A stretch of 64,000 nucleotides of DNA, from contig CAWVDN010000003.1 in assembly GCA_963928055.1 (NCBI GenBank), positions 248,001-312,000 of the forward strand, in the 5' to 3' direction. A model generated the notes under the pieces. The model made no database searches. It had not been told where the DNA came from and saw only the letters and a program-made list of their open reading frames with translations. The translations under genes were made by a program, and so were the position numbers. Every line of letters begins with the position of its first letter. The stretch's first letter is position 1. Shown here one piece after another: positions 49,825 to 59,744 of this stretch. Source of the DNA: Scatomonas sp963928055 (GTDB taxonomy: Bacteria > Bacillota > Clostridia > Lachnospirales > Lachnospiraceae).

Positions 49825-51235
49825 CGCAAGTTCAAAACACGCGGATGAGTTTATCGATCATCAGGAGATCCAGGACACCCTGGCTTACGCGGAGCAGAAT
49901 AAAAACAACGAGGCGCTGATCCGGCAGATCCTGGAGAAAGCCGCGCTGGAAAAGGGACTGGACCACAGGGAGGCGTCGGTGCTGCTGGCCTGCGAGATCC
50001 CGGAGCTGAATCAGGAAATTTACAAGCTGGCGGAAAAGATCAAGAAAGATTTTTACGGGAACCGGATCGTCATGTTCGCTCCCCTGTATCTGTCCAACTA
50101 TTGTATCAACGGCTGCGTCTACTGTCCCTATCATCAGAAAAATCATCACATCGCCAGAAAGAAACTGACCCAGGAGGAGGTAAGAAAGGAAGTCATCGCT
50201 CTTCAGGATATGGGGCACAAGCGGCTGGCCATCGAGTCCGGGGAGGATCCCAAGAACAATCCCATCGAGTACATTCTGGACTGCATCAAGACGATCTACA
50301 GCATCAAACATAAAAACGGCTCCATCCGCCGGGTGAACGTGAACATTGCCGCCACCACCGTGGAGAATTACCGGAAGCTGAAGGAGGCGGGGATCGGCAC
50401 CTACATCCTGTTCCAGGAGACGTATCACCGGGAGAGCTATGAAAAGCTGCATCCCACGGGTCCCAAGCACGACTACTGCTATCACACGGAAGCTATGGAC
50501 CGGGCCATGGAAGGCGGCATCGATGACGTGGGCCTGGGCGTTCTCTTCGGGCTGGAAATGTATCGCTATGAATTTGCCGGCCTGCTGATGCACGCGGAGC
50601 ATCTGGAAGCGGCCTTCGGGGTAGGGCCGCACACCATCAGCGTTCCCCGGGTAAAACGGGCGGATGATATTGACCCCGAGGCTTTTGGCAACGGCATCGA
50701 TGACGAGACCTTCGGCAAGATCATCGCCTGCATCCGGGTGGCTGTGCCCTACACCGGCATGATCATCTCCACCAGAGAGACCAAGGCCTGCCGGGAGAAG
50801 GTGATCCGTTACGGGATCTCCCAGATCAGCGGCGGCTCCCGGACCAGCGTGGGGGGCTACTACGAGCCGGAACCGGAGGAGGAGAACTCCGAGCAGTTTG
50901 ACGTCAGCGACAACCGGACGCTGGACGAGGTGGTCCGCTGGCTCATCGGCATGGATTACATCCCCTCTTTCTGCACGGCCTGCTACCGGGAAGGCAGGAC
51001 CGGCGACCGGTTCATGAGTCTCTGCAAAAACCAGCAGATCCTGAACTGCTGCCATCCCAACGCCCTGATGACGCTGCAGGAATATCTGGAGGATTACGCC
51101 TCCCCGGAGACCAAGGCCGCCGGCGAAGCGCTGATCCGCCGGGAGATCCCCAAAGTTCCCAGGAAAAGAACACGGCAGATCCTGGAGGAAAATCTGGAGA
51201 AGATCCGTCAGGGACAGAGGGATTTCCGGTTCTGA
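49817..51235 (+). CDS. hydG: [FeFe]-hydrogenase maturase HydG (tyrosine lyase)
   Basis: Radical SAM tyrosine lyase making CO and cyanide ligands for the H-cluster. Of its 472 residues, the SAM cluster is CINGCVYC near residue 97. The C-terminal auxiliary cluster carries FCTACYREGRTGDRFM, and then CKNQQILNCCHPNAL. ATG 49817 follows GAAGGAGG and lies inside the hydE end. ThiH at 4123 is its relative, without the C-terminal cluster. hydF and hydrogenase structural genes are not in the window. Confidence 0.94.
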   Translation: MYDASSKHADEFIDHQEIQDTLAYAEQNKNNEALIRQILEKAALEKGLDHREASVLLACEIPELNQEIYKLAEKIKKDFYGNRIVMFAPLYLSNYCINGCVYCPYHQKNHHIARKKLTQEEVRKEVIALQDMGHKRLAIESGEDPKNNPIEYILDCIKTIYSIKHKNGSIRRVNVNIAATTVENYRKLKEAGIGTYILFQETYHRESYEKLHPTGPKHDYCYHTEAMDRAMEGGIDDVGLGVLFGLEMYRYEFAGLLMHAEHLEAAFGVGPHTISVPRVKRADDIDPEAFGNGIDDETFGKIIACIRVAVPYTGMIISTRETKACREKVIRYGISQISGGSRTSVGGYYEPEPEEENSEQFDVSDNRTLDEVVRWLIGMDYIPSFCTACYREGRTGDRFMSLCKNQQILNCCHPNALMTLQEYLEDYASPETKAAGEALIRREIPKVPRKRTRQILEENLEKIRQGQRDFRF

Positions 51236-51250
51236 TCAAAGGAGGATCAC

Positions 51251-53134
51251 ATGGAACATCAGACAGACCGTCGGAATGAAAAACAGGAAGACAGAAAACA
51301 AAATCACCGGAATATACTGTGGATCCTAGCGGCCTGTCTGCTGATCCTGTTCGTCGTCTTCGGGATCCTGAAAAGCGTTTCCGGAGCCCGGGAGCCGGAA
51401 GAGATTTCTTATGACGCCTTTGTGCGCATGGTGGAGGAAGACCGGGTGGAGAAGGTGCGGCTGGACACGTCCGGCACCCTGGAGATCACCTCCCGGGAGA
51501 AGGACGGGGAGGGTCGGAGCCTGCTTTATACCGCCACCAAAGTGGGAGATGAAAACGCTCTGCTGGAGCTGCTGGAGGGCCGGGAGATCGAGTTCTCCAA
51601 GAAACAGCCGGATGTGGCGGAGTCCATTCTCTCAGCGGTGCTGGGGATCGTGGTCCCCCTGCTTACGGTTGTGGTGGGATTTCTGCTGATCATGCGCTAC
51701 ATGAACCGCGGCGGCGGCATCATGGGAGTGGGAAAAAGCAAAGCCCGTTCCTACGCGCAGCAGGAGACCGGCATTACCTTCCGGGATGTGGCCGGACAGG
51801 ACGAGGCCAAGGAATCCCTCCAGGAGGTAGTGGAGTTTCTGCACAATCCGGAGATCTACACCAGGATCGGCGCCAAGCTTCCCAAGGGCGCGCTGCTGGT
51901 AGGGCCGCCGGGAACCGGAAAGACCCTTCTGGCCAAAGCCGTGGCCGGGGAGGCCCATGTGCCCTTCTTTTCCCTGTCCGGCTCAGAGTTTGTGGAAATG
52001 TTCGTGGGGGTAGGCGCTTCCCGGGTCCGGGATCTTTTTGAGGAAGCCAAGAAAAGCGCTCCCTGTATTATTTTTATCGATGAGATCGACGCCATCGGCA
52101 AGACCAGGGACACCCACTACGGCGGCAACGATGAGCGGGAGCAGACCCTGAACCAGCTGCTGGCGGAGATGGACGGCTTTGACAGCTCCAAGGGGCTGCT
52201 GATCCTGGCCGCCACCAACCGGCCGGAGGTGCTGGATCCCGCCCTGCTGCGCCCGGGCCGGTTTGACCGGCGGATCCTTGTGGACCGGCCGGATCTGAAA
52301 GGCCGGGTAAATATCCTGAAGGTCCACGCCCGGAAGGTTCAGCTGGATGAGACGGTAGACTTTGACGCCATTGCCCTGGCCACTTCCGGAGCCGTGGGAT
52401 CGGATCTGGCCAATATGATCAATGAGGCGGCGATCCTGGCGGTAAAGAACGGCAGGCAGGCGGTGTCCCAGAAGGATCTGCTGGAAGCGGTGGAGATCGT
52501 TCTCATGGGCAAGGAAAAGAAGGACCGGATCCTGAGCCAGGAGGAACGGCGCATTGTGTCCTACCATGAGGTGGGGCACGCCCTGGTCAGCGCCCTGCAG
52601 AAGGACGCGGAGCCGGTGCAGAAGATCACCATCGTCCCCAGGACCATGGGCGCGCTGGGCTATGTGATGCAGGTGCCGGAGGAAGAGAAGTATCTGAACA
52701 CCAGAACCGAACTGGAGGCCATGGTGGTGGGACTGCTGGCCGGCCGGGCAGCGGAAGAGCTGGTTTTCGGCAACGTGACCACCGGGGCGGCCAACGACAT
52801 TGAGCGGGCCACCAGGATCGTCCGGGCCATGATCACCCAGTACGGCATGTCGGAAAAATTCGGCCTCATGGGGCTGGCGGAGCAGGAGGATCAATACCTG
52901 GAGGGCAGAACCTATCTGAACTGCGGGGACGCTACCGCCACGGAGATCGACCATGAGGTGATGAAGAAGCTGAAAGAATCCTATGAGGAAGCCAAAAAGC
53001 TGCTGGCGGAGAACCGGAAGGCCCTGGACCGGATCGCGGATTTCCTGATCCGCCGGGAGACCATTACCGGCAAAGAATTCATGGAACTGTTTCATCAGGC
53101 GCAGGCGGAGGAAGCGGTTCCGGAGGAAGAGTGA
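51251..53134 (+). CDS. ftsH: ATP-dependent zinc metalloprotease FtsH
   Basis: Membrane-bound AAA protease, 627 residues. Membrane helices are about 23-42 and 125-148 with an outside domain between them. Walker A is GPPGTGKT near 218, Walker B is IIFIDEID, the second region of homology is TNRPEVLDPALLRPGRFDRR, and the zinc site is HEVGH near 439 (usual HEAGH; ligands kept). A downstream acidic ligand lies in TTGAANDIERAT. It degrades short-lived and misassembled membrane proteins. It starts 15 bases after hydG. Confidence 0.94.
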   Translation: MEHQTDRRNEKQEDRKQNHRNILWILAACLLILFVVFGILKSVSGAREPEEISYDAFVRMVEEDRVEKVRLDTSGTLEITSREKDGEGRSLLYTATKVGDENALLELLEGREIEFSKKQPDVAESILSAVLGIVVPLLTVVVGFLLIMRYMNRGGGIMGVGKSKARSYAQQETGITFRDVAGQDEAKESLQEVVEFLHNPEIYTRIGAKLPKGALLVGPPGTGKTLLAKAVAGEAHVPFFSLSGSEFVEMFVGVGASRVRDLFEEAKKSAPCIIFIDEIDAIGKTRDTHYGGNDEREQTLNQLLAEMDGFDSSKGLLILAATNRPEVLDPALLRPGRFDRRILVDRPDLKGRVNILKVHARKVQLDETVDFDAIALATSGAVGSDLANMINEAAILAVKNGRQAVSQKDLLEAVEIVLMGKEKKDRILSQEERRIVSYHEVGHALVSALQKDAEPVQKITIVPRTMGALGYVMQVPEEEKYLNTRTELEAMVVGLLAGRAAEELVFGNVTTGAANDIERATRIVRAMITQYGMSEKFGLMGLAEQEDQYLEGRTYLNCGDATATEIDHEVMKKLKESYEEAKKLLAENRKALDRIADFLIRRETITGKEFMELFHQAQAEEAVPEEE

Positions 53135-53136
53135 CT

Positions 53137-54981
53137 ATGGCCTTTGATATCGAAGAGGAATTAAAAAAACTGCCGGGGAAACCGGGAGTCTATCTGATGC
53201 ACAACGCCCGGGACGAGATCATTTACGTGGGCAAGGCGGTGAGCCTGAAAAACCGGGTGCGCCAGTATTTTCAGAGCAGCCGCAGGAAAGGGCTGAAGAT
53301 CGAGAGCATGGTCCCCCAGATCGCCCGCTTTGAGTACATCGTCACGGATTCCGAGCTGGAGGCCCTGGTGCTGGAATGCAATCTCATAAAAGAATACCGG
53401 CCCAAGTACAACACCATGCTGAAGGACGACAAGGCCTATCCCTTTATCCGGGTGACGCTCCAGGAGGAGTATCCCCGGGTACTGTTTTCCAGGACCATGA
53501 AAAAAGACAAGTCCAAATATTACGGCCCCTACACCAGCGCCGCCGCGGTCAAGGAGACCATCGAGCTGATCCGCAGGCTGTACCATCTCCGTTCCTGCAG
53601 CAGAAAGCTGCCGGCGGAGCAGGGGAAGGAGCGGCCCTGCCTCTACTATCATATCCATCAGTGCAAGGCTCCCTGCCAGGGATGGATCTCAAAAGAGGAT
53701 TACCGGAAGCAGGTGGATCAGGCAGTGGCCTTTCTCAACGGGAATTTCCGGGAGGTGCTGGCGGATCTGGCGGAGAAAATGAACCGGGCATCGGAGGAAC
53801 TGAAATTTGAGGAAGCCGCCGAGTACCGGGATCTCATGGAAAGCGTCCGGCGGATCGGGGAACATCAGAAGATCACCAGCGGCGACGGGGAGGACAAGGA
53901 TGTGGCCGCCCTGGCCCTGGACCGGGGGGACGCGGTGGCCCAGATGTTTTTTATCCGGGACGGAAAACTCATTGGCCGGGAGCACTTTTATCTGCGGGTG
54001 GCGGAGGGAGAAGAGCGCCGAGGCGTGCTCTCCAGCTTTGTCAAGCAGTTTTACGCCGGCACGCCTTTTATCCCCAGAGAACTGATACTCTCGGAGGAAG
54101 TGGAGGATCAGGCGGTTCTGGAGGAATGGCTGTCGAAGAAACGGGGACAGCGGGTATATATCCGGGTGCCGAAAAAGGGCACAAAGGAAAAACTGGTGGA
54201 GCTGGCCCAGAGAAACGCGGAGATCGTTCTCAGCCAGGACAAAGAGCGGCTGAAGCGGGAAGAGGGGCGCACCATCGGAGCGGTCAAGGAGATCGGAAAA
54301 TGGCTGGACATCGACCCGCCGGAGCGGATCGAGGCCTACGATATTTCCAACATCAGCGGCTTCCAGTCCGTGGGCTCCATGGTGGTCTATGAAAAAGGAA
54401 AGCCCAAACGGGCGGATTACCGGAAATTCCGGATCCAGACGGTGGAAGGGCCCAACGATTACGCCAGCATGGAGGAGGTGCTGAACCGCCGTTTCCGCAG
54501 AGGGCTGGCAGAGGATACAGGCTTTGAAAAGCTGCCGGATCTGATCCTCATGGACGGAGGCAGGGGACAGGTGAACATTGCCCTGGCCGTGCTGGAAAAG
54601 CTGGGACTGTCCATCCGGGTCTGCGGCATGGTGAAAGATGAGAAACACCGGACCAGAGGCCTGTATTTTGAGAATCGGGAACTGCCTGTAGACCGGAACT
54701 CCGAGGGGTTCCATCTGATCACCCGGATCCAGGATGAAGCCCACCGGTTTGCCATTGAGTATCACCGCCTTCTGCGGAGCAAGGGACAGGTACACTCCAT
54801 TCTGGATGATATCCCCGGCATCGGCCCGGGACGCAGAAAAGAACTCATGCGCCATTACCAGAGCCTGGAGGAAATCCGGCAGGCATCGGAGGAAGAACTG
54901 GCGGCCCTGCCTTCCATGAACCAGCGTGCGGCCCGCTCCGTCTATGAATTTTTTCACAGAGAGACCGGCGGCTCCGGTTGA
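53137..54981 (+). CDS. uvrC: UvrABC system protein C
   Basis: Excinuclease subunit that incises on both sides of the lesion. 614 residues: GIY-YIG nuclease at the N-terminus (PGVYLMHNARDEIIYVGKA), a Cys-rich stretch (RPCLYYHIHQCKAPCQG), the UVR domain near 205-240, the RNase H-like endonuclease (IEAYDISNISG), and a C-terminal helix-hairpin-helix (IPGIGPGRRKELM). ATG 53137 is preferred; GTG 53131 overlaps the ftsH stop. Confidence 0.94.
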   Translation: MAFDIEEELKKLPGKPGVYLMHNARDEIIYVGKAVSLKNRVRQYFQSSRRKGLKIESMVPQIARFEYIVTDSELEALVLECNLIKEYRPKYNTMLKDDKAYPFIRVTLQEEYPRVLFSRTMKKDKSKYYGPYTSAAAVKETIELIRRLYHLRSCSRKLPAEQGKERPCLYYHIHQCKAPCQGWISKEDYRKQVDQAVAFLNGNFREVLADLAEKMNRASEELKFEEAAEYRDLMESVRRIGEHQKITSGDGEDKDVAALALDRGDAVAQMFFIRDGKLIGREHFYLRVAEGEERRGVLSSFVKQFYAGTPFIPRELILSEEVEDQAVLEEWLSKKRGQRVYIRVPKKGTKEKLVELAQRNAEIVLSQDKERLKREEGRTIGAVKEIGKWLDIDPPERIEAYDISNISGFQSVGSMVVYEKGKPKRADYRKFRIQTVEGPNDYASMEEVLNRRFRRGLAEDTGFEKLPDLILMDGGRGQVNIALAVLEKLGLSIRVCGMVKDEKHRTRGLYFENRELPVDRNSEGFHLITRIQDEAHRFAIEYHRLLRSKGQVHSILDDIPGIGPGRRKELMRHYQSLEEIRQASEEELAALPSMNQRAARSVYEFFHRETGGSG

Positions 54982-55053
54982 AGGCGGGGCGGGGATGTGT
55001 TATGATGAATGCAAATAGCATCCTGCGGGCGCCGCAGTGAGAAGGAGAGCGTG

Positions 55054-55995
55054 ATGACGAAATACATCAAATTAACGAAATTAGTGGAAGCACTGGATCT
55101 GCGGAACATGACTCCGGAGATCGACACCGATGAGTGCAGGATCACCATTCCGGAGATCAACCGTCCCGCCCTGCAGCTGACGGGGTATTTTGAGCATTTT
55201 GCCCATGAGCGGGTGCAGATCATCGGGTATGTGGAATTTACGTACCTGCAGCACCTGGAGCTGGAGGAGAGGAAAGCGGCTTACGAGGCTTTTATCTCCA
55301 AGGGGATCCCCTGCGTGATCTTTACCACGCTGACCAAGCCGGGTCCGGAACTGCTGGAACTGGCCCGCAAGTACAACGTGCCCACGCTCTGCACGGACAA
55401 GAGCACCTCTGCCTTCACTTCAGAGATCATCCGCTGGATGAACGTGGAACTGGCACCCACCATCTCCATTCACGGAGTGCTGGTGGATGTATTCGGCGAG
55501 GGCGTTCTGATCATGGGCGAAAGCGGCATCGGCAAGAGCGAGGCAGCCCTGGAACTGATCAAGCGGGGCCATCGTCTCATCAGCGATGACGTGGTGGAGA
55601 TCAGCAAGGTCAGCGATGTGACCCTGGTGGGAACTGCGCCGGATATCACCCGGCATTTTATCGAACTCCGGGGAATCGGCATCATCGACGTAAAGATGCT
55701 CTACGGTGTGGAGTGCGTGGAAAACACCCATTCCATCGATCTGGTGATCAAACTGGAGGAGTGGGACCGGGATAAGGAATATGACCGTCTGGGTCTGGAG
55801 CAGGAATACACAGAGTTCCTGGGCAATAAGGTGGTCTGCCATTCTCTGCCGATCCGTCCCGGAAGAAACCTTGCCATCATCGTGGAGACGGCAGCCGTCA
55901 ACCACAGACAGAAAAAGATGGGATACAACGCGGCGCAGGAGCTGTATAAGCGGGTACAGGAAAACCTGGCCAGAAAACGGGGGGAAGAAGCATGA
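55054..55995 (+). CDS. hprK: HPr kinase/phosphorylase
   Basis: Phosphorylates Ser46 of HPr to drive carbon catabolite control. Of its 313 residues, the P-loop is GESGIGKSE, followed by HRLISDDVVEI and the signature ELRGIGIIDVKMLYG. The C-terminal LPIRPGRNLAIIVE-AAVNHR is typical. ATG 55054 follows GAAGGAG. It overlaps the glucokinase gene by four bases (ATGA), linking PTS control to sugar phosphorylation. Confidence 0.95.
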   Translation: MTKYIKLTKLVEALDLRNMTPEIDTDECRITIPEINRPALQLTGYFEHFAHERVQIIGYVEFTYLQHLELEERKAAYEAFISKGIPCVIFTTLTKPGPELLELARKYNVPTLCTDKSTSAFTSEIIRWMNVELAPTISIHGVLVDVFGEGVLIMGESGIGKSEAALELIKRGHRLISDDVVEISKVSDVTLVGTAPDITRHFIELRGIGIIDVKMLYGVECVENTHSIDLVIKLEEWDRDKEYDRLGLEQEYTEFLGNKVVCHSLPIRPGRNLAIIVETAAVNHRQKKMGYNAAQELYKRVQENLARKRGEEA

Positions 55996-56930
55996 AAGAA
56001 TCAGTAGTATTTGGCATTGACGTAGGCGGGACCACCATCAAATGCGGATTGTTCAGCACCGAAGGAAAGCTTCTGGATATGTGGGAGATCCCCACAAGGA
56101 CGCAGGAGCAGGGGAAACATATCCTGCCGGATATCGCCGCGGCGGTAAAGGAAAAGATCCGGGAGAGAGGCCTGGAGCCTTCCGCGGTCCTGGGCCTTGG
56201 CATCGGCGTGCCGGGGCCGGTGAACCAGAAGGGCGAGGTGCCCACGGCGGTAAATCTTCACTGGGGCTACAAGAATGTAGCCGGCGAGCTGGAGGAAGCC
56301 CTGGGCGTGAAAGTCCGTGTGGGGAATGACGCGAACGTGGCGGCCCTGGGAGAAATGTGGATGGGAGGCGGAAAAGGCACCTCCAATCTGATCCTGCTGA
56401 CCCTGGGGACCGGCGTGGGGGGCGGCGTGATCCTGGATGGAAAGATCGTGGCAGGCGCCCATGGAGCCGGCGGCGAGGTGGGCCACGCAGCGGTGGAGCC
56501 GGAGGAGACCGAACACTGCAACTGCGGAAATCAGGGCTGCCTGGAGCAGATGGCCTCCGCCACGGGACTGGTGCGGCTGGCCCGGAAATATCTGGAAGCC
56601 TCCGGGGAGGACAGCGTCCTTCGCGGCGGGGAACTTTCCGCCAAATCCATCTTTGACGCTTATAAGGCCGGCGATCCGGCGGCGGCAGCCATCGTAGACC
56701 AGTTCGCCGGTTATCTGGGCCGGACCATGGCGATCTTCGCCTGTGTCACGGATCCGGAAGTGTTCGTTCTGGGAGGCGGCGTTTCCAAAGCCGGGCAGCC
56801 CCTGGTGGAAGCCGTGGAGAAATATTACCGGAAACACGCGTTTTCACCCAGCAAGGACACGCCCATCGTACTGGCAAAGCTGGGGAACGAGGCAGGGATC
56901 TACGGAGCCGCTAAAATGGTACTGGATTAA
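55992..56930 (+). CDS. glcK: ROK-family glucokinase
   Basis: Phosphorylates glucose with ATP. Of its 312 residues, the phosphate loop is GIDVGGTTIKCGLF, the catalytic Asp lies in VRVGNDANVAALGE, the second phosphate loop is LTLGTGVGGGVI, and the ROK zinc motif is CNCGNQGCLEQMAS. The G-A-G-x-x-G-E-x-G-H loop is present. The other possible role is N-acetylmannosamine or fructose kinase, but position beside hprK favours glucokinase. Confidence 0.92.
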   Translation: MKESVVFGIDVGGTTIKCGLFSTEGKLLDMWEIPTRTQEQGKHILPDIAAAVKEKIRERGLEPSAVLGLGIGVPGPVNQKGEVPTAVNLHWGYKNVAGELEEALGVKVRVGNDANVAALGEMWMGGGKGTSNLILLTLGTGVGGGVILDGKIVAGAHGAGGEVGHAAVEPEETEHCNCGNQGCLEQMASATGLVRLARKYLEASGEDSVLRGGELSAKSIFDAYKAGDPAAAAIVDQFAGYLGRTMAIFACVTDPEVFVLGGGVSKAGQPLVEAVEKYYRKHAFSPSKDTPIVLAKLGNEAGIYGAAKMVLD

Positions 56931-56942
56931 AAGAAAAACAGA

Positions 56943-56998
56943 AAAAAGATATTCAGCGCGGAAGGCAGAAGCCAACCGGCTGAATATCTTTTTTTTTT
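56943..56998. terminator. Terminator between glcK and the PBP gene
   Basis: AAAAGATATTCAGC (56945-56957 core) pairs with GCTGAATATCTTTT, followed by a long T-run. It probably serves both convergent genes. Confidence 0.85.
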
Positions 56999-57007
56999 GT
57001 GCGCGTT

Positions 57008-59569
57008 TTATTCCGGGCTTTCCCCCTCGGATTCCGGTTCGGGAGTTTCCGGTTCGGGTTCAGGTTCCTCCGGCTCGGGAACCTCTGTAGGCTCCGGTTC
57101 AGGAACTTCTGTGGGCTCCGGATCCGGAGTCTCCGGTTCGGGAACTTCTGTAGGTTCCGGATCCGTGGTTTCCTGCTGGGGCTCCTCGGTAGGTCTCGCC
57201 GTAGGCTGCGGAGTCGGGGTAGGCGTAGGTTTGGGAATATGCTGGGTACAACGCTGGGTGGGAACCGTGGCGCTGTCAAAATATTCCGTAGTCCGTGAGC
57301 AGCCGTTGCCCGCCAGCAGCCCCGATTCGGTACAGATGGTTGCCTGCTCCACGGTAGAGGGCTGCGCAAACTCCTGATCCTGCAGATTGGCGTGGATCCG
57401 GTTCATGACGTTTTTCCAGAGGGTCTGATGGAAGGAGCGGTACTCCGCGGGAAGTTCCGCGTTGACGTCGTAGCCGGCCCAGACGGCCGCCGTATAATAG
57501 GGCGTGAAGCCGGCGAACACCAGATCCATGTAGGAGGTGGTGGTACCGGTCTTTCCCGCCAGAGTCATATGATCCAGCTGGAAGGGAACGCCGGTTCCCT
57601 CGGTGACTACGTCTTCCATGGCGCTGGTCAGCAGGTAGGAGGTACTCTCCTTGAATACTCTGGTTTCCACCGGAGTATTTTCCAGAAGCACATTGCCCTG
57701 CTGGTCGGTAACCTTCGTGTAGAACACAGGTTCCACATAGATCCCGCCGTTGGCGATGGCCCCGTAAGCCGCCGTCAGCTCCAGCATGCTGACGCCGTTG
57801 GTGATGCCGCCCAGAGCCAGAGGCTGGATCTGGTCGTAATTCTCGTCCAGGGTGGTGAAGCCCAGGCGCAGAAGGTACTGAAAACCGGTCTCCGGCGTGA
57901 TCTCCGTCAGCACTTTTACGGCCGGCACGTTGATGGAATTGATGATGGCCGTGCGGACCGTCACATCGCCCCGGTACGTATTGTCGGAATTGTGGAGCGG
58001 AGTTCCGTCGGAGTAGTTGTAGGGCTCGTCTTCTATGTGCGTGGCCAGAGTGATCTTCCCGTTTTCCAGGGCCGGTCCGTAGGTGGACAGGATCTTGAAG
58101 GTGGATCCCGGCTGCTCATACGTATCCGTAGCGCGGTTCAGAGTCAGGCTGGCCGTTTTCTGCCCGCGGCCTCCTACAATACCCTTTACATAGCCTGTCT
58201 TCTGATCAAGGATGGTCATAGCCGCCTGGGGCTGGGGCGTAAAGCTGCTGCGCTCCGCCACGATGGTATCGCCTTCCCCCACAACCGCCGCTTTGTACTG
58301 GTCGATGTAACTCTGCGCTTCCTCCTGAGAAGGGAACAGCAGATCGAAGGAGGAATCTCCCTGTTCCCGGAAATACAGCTGCAGCATCTCCCGGCTGTAA
58401 TTCTGACGGGTGCCGTCGGCGTGGTCCACCGTCAGAGCCCAGTCCAGACCGATCTCGGTGCCGGCGGGATAGTTGGCTTCGTTCTGAAATTCTTCGTCCA
58501 TGATCTGCTGGATGGATGGATCCTGGGTACTGTAGATCCGGAGGCCGCCGCTGTAAATGGCGTTGTTGGCCTGGACCTCCGTATACCCTTTCTGTTCCAT
58601 GAGATCCTTGCGGATCTGGCTGATCAGTTCATCGATAAAGTAGGAATACGGCGCTTCCTCGGTGGACTGGCTTTCCGCGTGCTGCTGGATCCGGGCATAC
58701 ACGTTGTCCGCCAGGGCGCTGTCATGGTCTTCCTGGGTGATATAGCCCTGGTCCAGCATATAATCCAGCACCGTCTCCCGGCGGACCGCGTTATTTTCCG
58801 GATGGTTCCGGGGATTCCACCAGGTGGGATTCTGGGGGATCGCCGCCAGCACCGCGCACTCGGAAAGGGTCAGATCTTTGCAGTCCTTGCCGAAGTAGGT
58901 CTGGGCGGCAGTCTGTACGCCGTAGGCGCCGGATCCGAAGTTTACGGTGTTCAGATAGTTTTCCAGGATCACATCCTTGGGATTTTCCCCCTGTTCCGCC
59001 AGATGTTTCTCCAGCTTTACCGCCAGATACTGCTCCTGGATCTTCCGTTTGATGGATTCGATGGTGCTCTCCTGGGTCCAGTCTGTAAAAACGTTATTTT
59101 TCAGCAGCTGCTGGGTAATGGTGCTGGCGCCCTCTGTCCGCTGCAGACCGCTGCTGACCGCCACGGCAATGGCCCGGAGCATACCCTGGGGATCCACCCC
59201 GTTGTGTTCGTAGAAACGGGAATCCTCAATGGCCACAATGGCGTGCTGCATGTTTTCCGGAATATCCTCGATGGACACGGAGACCCGGTTCCCCTCCGCG
59301 TAGGTCAGCCGCTGCATCTGATTTCCGTTGGCGTCGTACACGAAGGTGGCGTAGCCCATGGGCATGATATTGACATCGGAAATATCCGGGGCGCTGGCAA
59401 TGATGCCCCGGTAGGCCCCGATCCCCAGGCAGATCACAATGGTAAAAACAGCCAGGATGCTGTACAGGATTACACGGAGCACGGAAACCCCCGCTTTTTT
59501 CTTTCGCTTTGCGGAGGGGGAATTCAGCGCTTCCTTTTTGTCCAGAACATTTTTCCGGCCTAAATTCAT
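57008..59569 (-). CDS. ponA: Class A penicillin-binding protein (PBP1A type)
   Basis: A bifunctional peptidoglycan synthase of 853 residues. A membrane helix is near 30-50. The GT51 glycosyltransferase has VAIEDSRFYEHNGVD (catalytic Glu) and GASTITQQLLKN. The transpeptidase has QPGSTFKILS (SxxK), the SxN-type SINVP and LAGKTGTTTSYMD (KTG). The C-terminal 70 or so residues are a Pro/Glu/Thr repeat (EPTEVPEPE) likely to cross the wall. ATG 59569 is chosen by spacing from AGGAGG; ATG 59575 is too close. Confidence 0.94.
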   Translation of the reverse strand: MNLGRKNVLDKKEALNSPSAKRKKKAGVSVLRVILYSILAVFTIVICLGIGAYRGIIASAPDISDVNIMPMGYATFVYDANGNQMQRLTYAEGNRVSVSIEDIPENMQHAIVAIEDSRFYEHNGVDPQGMLRAIAVAVSSGLQRTEGASTITQQLLKNNVFTDWTQESTIESIKRKIQEQYLAVKLEKHLAEQGENPKDVILENYLNTVNFGSGAYGVQTAAQTYFGKDCKDLTLSECAVLAAIPQNPTWWNPRNHPENNAVRRETVLDYMLDQGYITQEDHDSALADNVYARIQQHAESQSTEEAPYSYFIDELISQIRKDLMEQKGYTEVQANNAIYSGGLRIYSTQDPSIQQIMDEEFQNEANYPAGTEIGLDWALTVDHADGTRQNYSREMLQLYFREQGDSSFDLLFPSQEEAQSYIDQYKAAVVGEGDTIVAERSSFTPQPQAAMTILDQKTGYVKGIVGGRGQKTASLTLNRATDTYEQPGSTFKILSTYGPALENGKITLATHIEDEPYNYSDGTPLHNSDNTYRGDVTVRTAIINSINVPAVKVLTEITPETGFQYLLRLGFTTLDENYDQIQPLALGGITNGVSMLELTAAYGAIANGGIYVEPVFYTKVTDQQGNVLLENTPVETRVFKESTSYLLTSAMEDVVTEGTGVPFQLDHMTLAGKTGTTTSYMDLVFAGFTPYYTAAVWAGYDVNAELPAEYRSFHQTLWKNVMNRIHANLQDQEFAQPSTVEQATICTESGLLAGNGCSRTTEYFDSATVPTQRCTQHIPKPTPTPTPQPTARPTEEPQQETTDPEPTEVPEPETPDPEPTEVPEPEPTEVPEPEEPEPEPETPEPESEGESPE

Positions 59570-59628
59570 CTTCATTCCTCCTAAGTCTGCTCATTCTGTA
59601 GCTGCCTTTTTCAGGCATTCTCCTTTAT

Positions 59629-59657
59629 AGTATACCAAAGTTCTGATTTTAAATAAA
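59629..59657 (-). promoter_or_regulatory. Promoter of the PBP gene
   Basis: On the minus strand TGGTATACT is an extended -10; the -35 (TTTATT, 17 bases away) is weak. Confidence 0.5.
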
Positions 59658-59686
59658 GAAAAAAATGCGCTGAGAACCGGCACCGG

Positions 59687-59715
59687 TTGCATTCGGCCGT
59701 ATTTTATGGCATGAT
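59687..59715 (+). promoter_or_regulatory. Promoter of yigZ
   Basis: TTGCAT, a 17-base spacer and CATGAT (59710-59715), 30 bases before the start codon. Confidence 0.55.
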
Positions 59716-59744
59716 GATGGCAGACAGATCAGGAGGCGGGAAAC

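Noticed and set aside
57392..59563. A 723-codon open frame opposite the PBP gene
   Set aside because: It is exactly antisense to a well-conserved PBP, has no ribosome-binding site or family motifs, and has the composition expected from the reverse of GC-rich codons.
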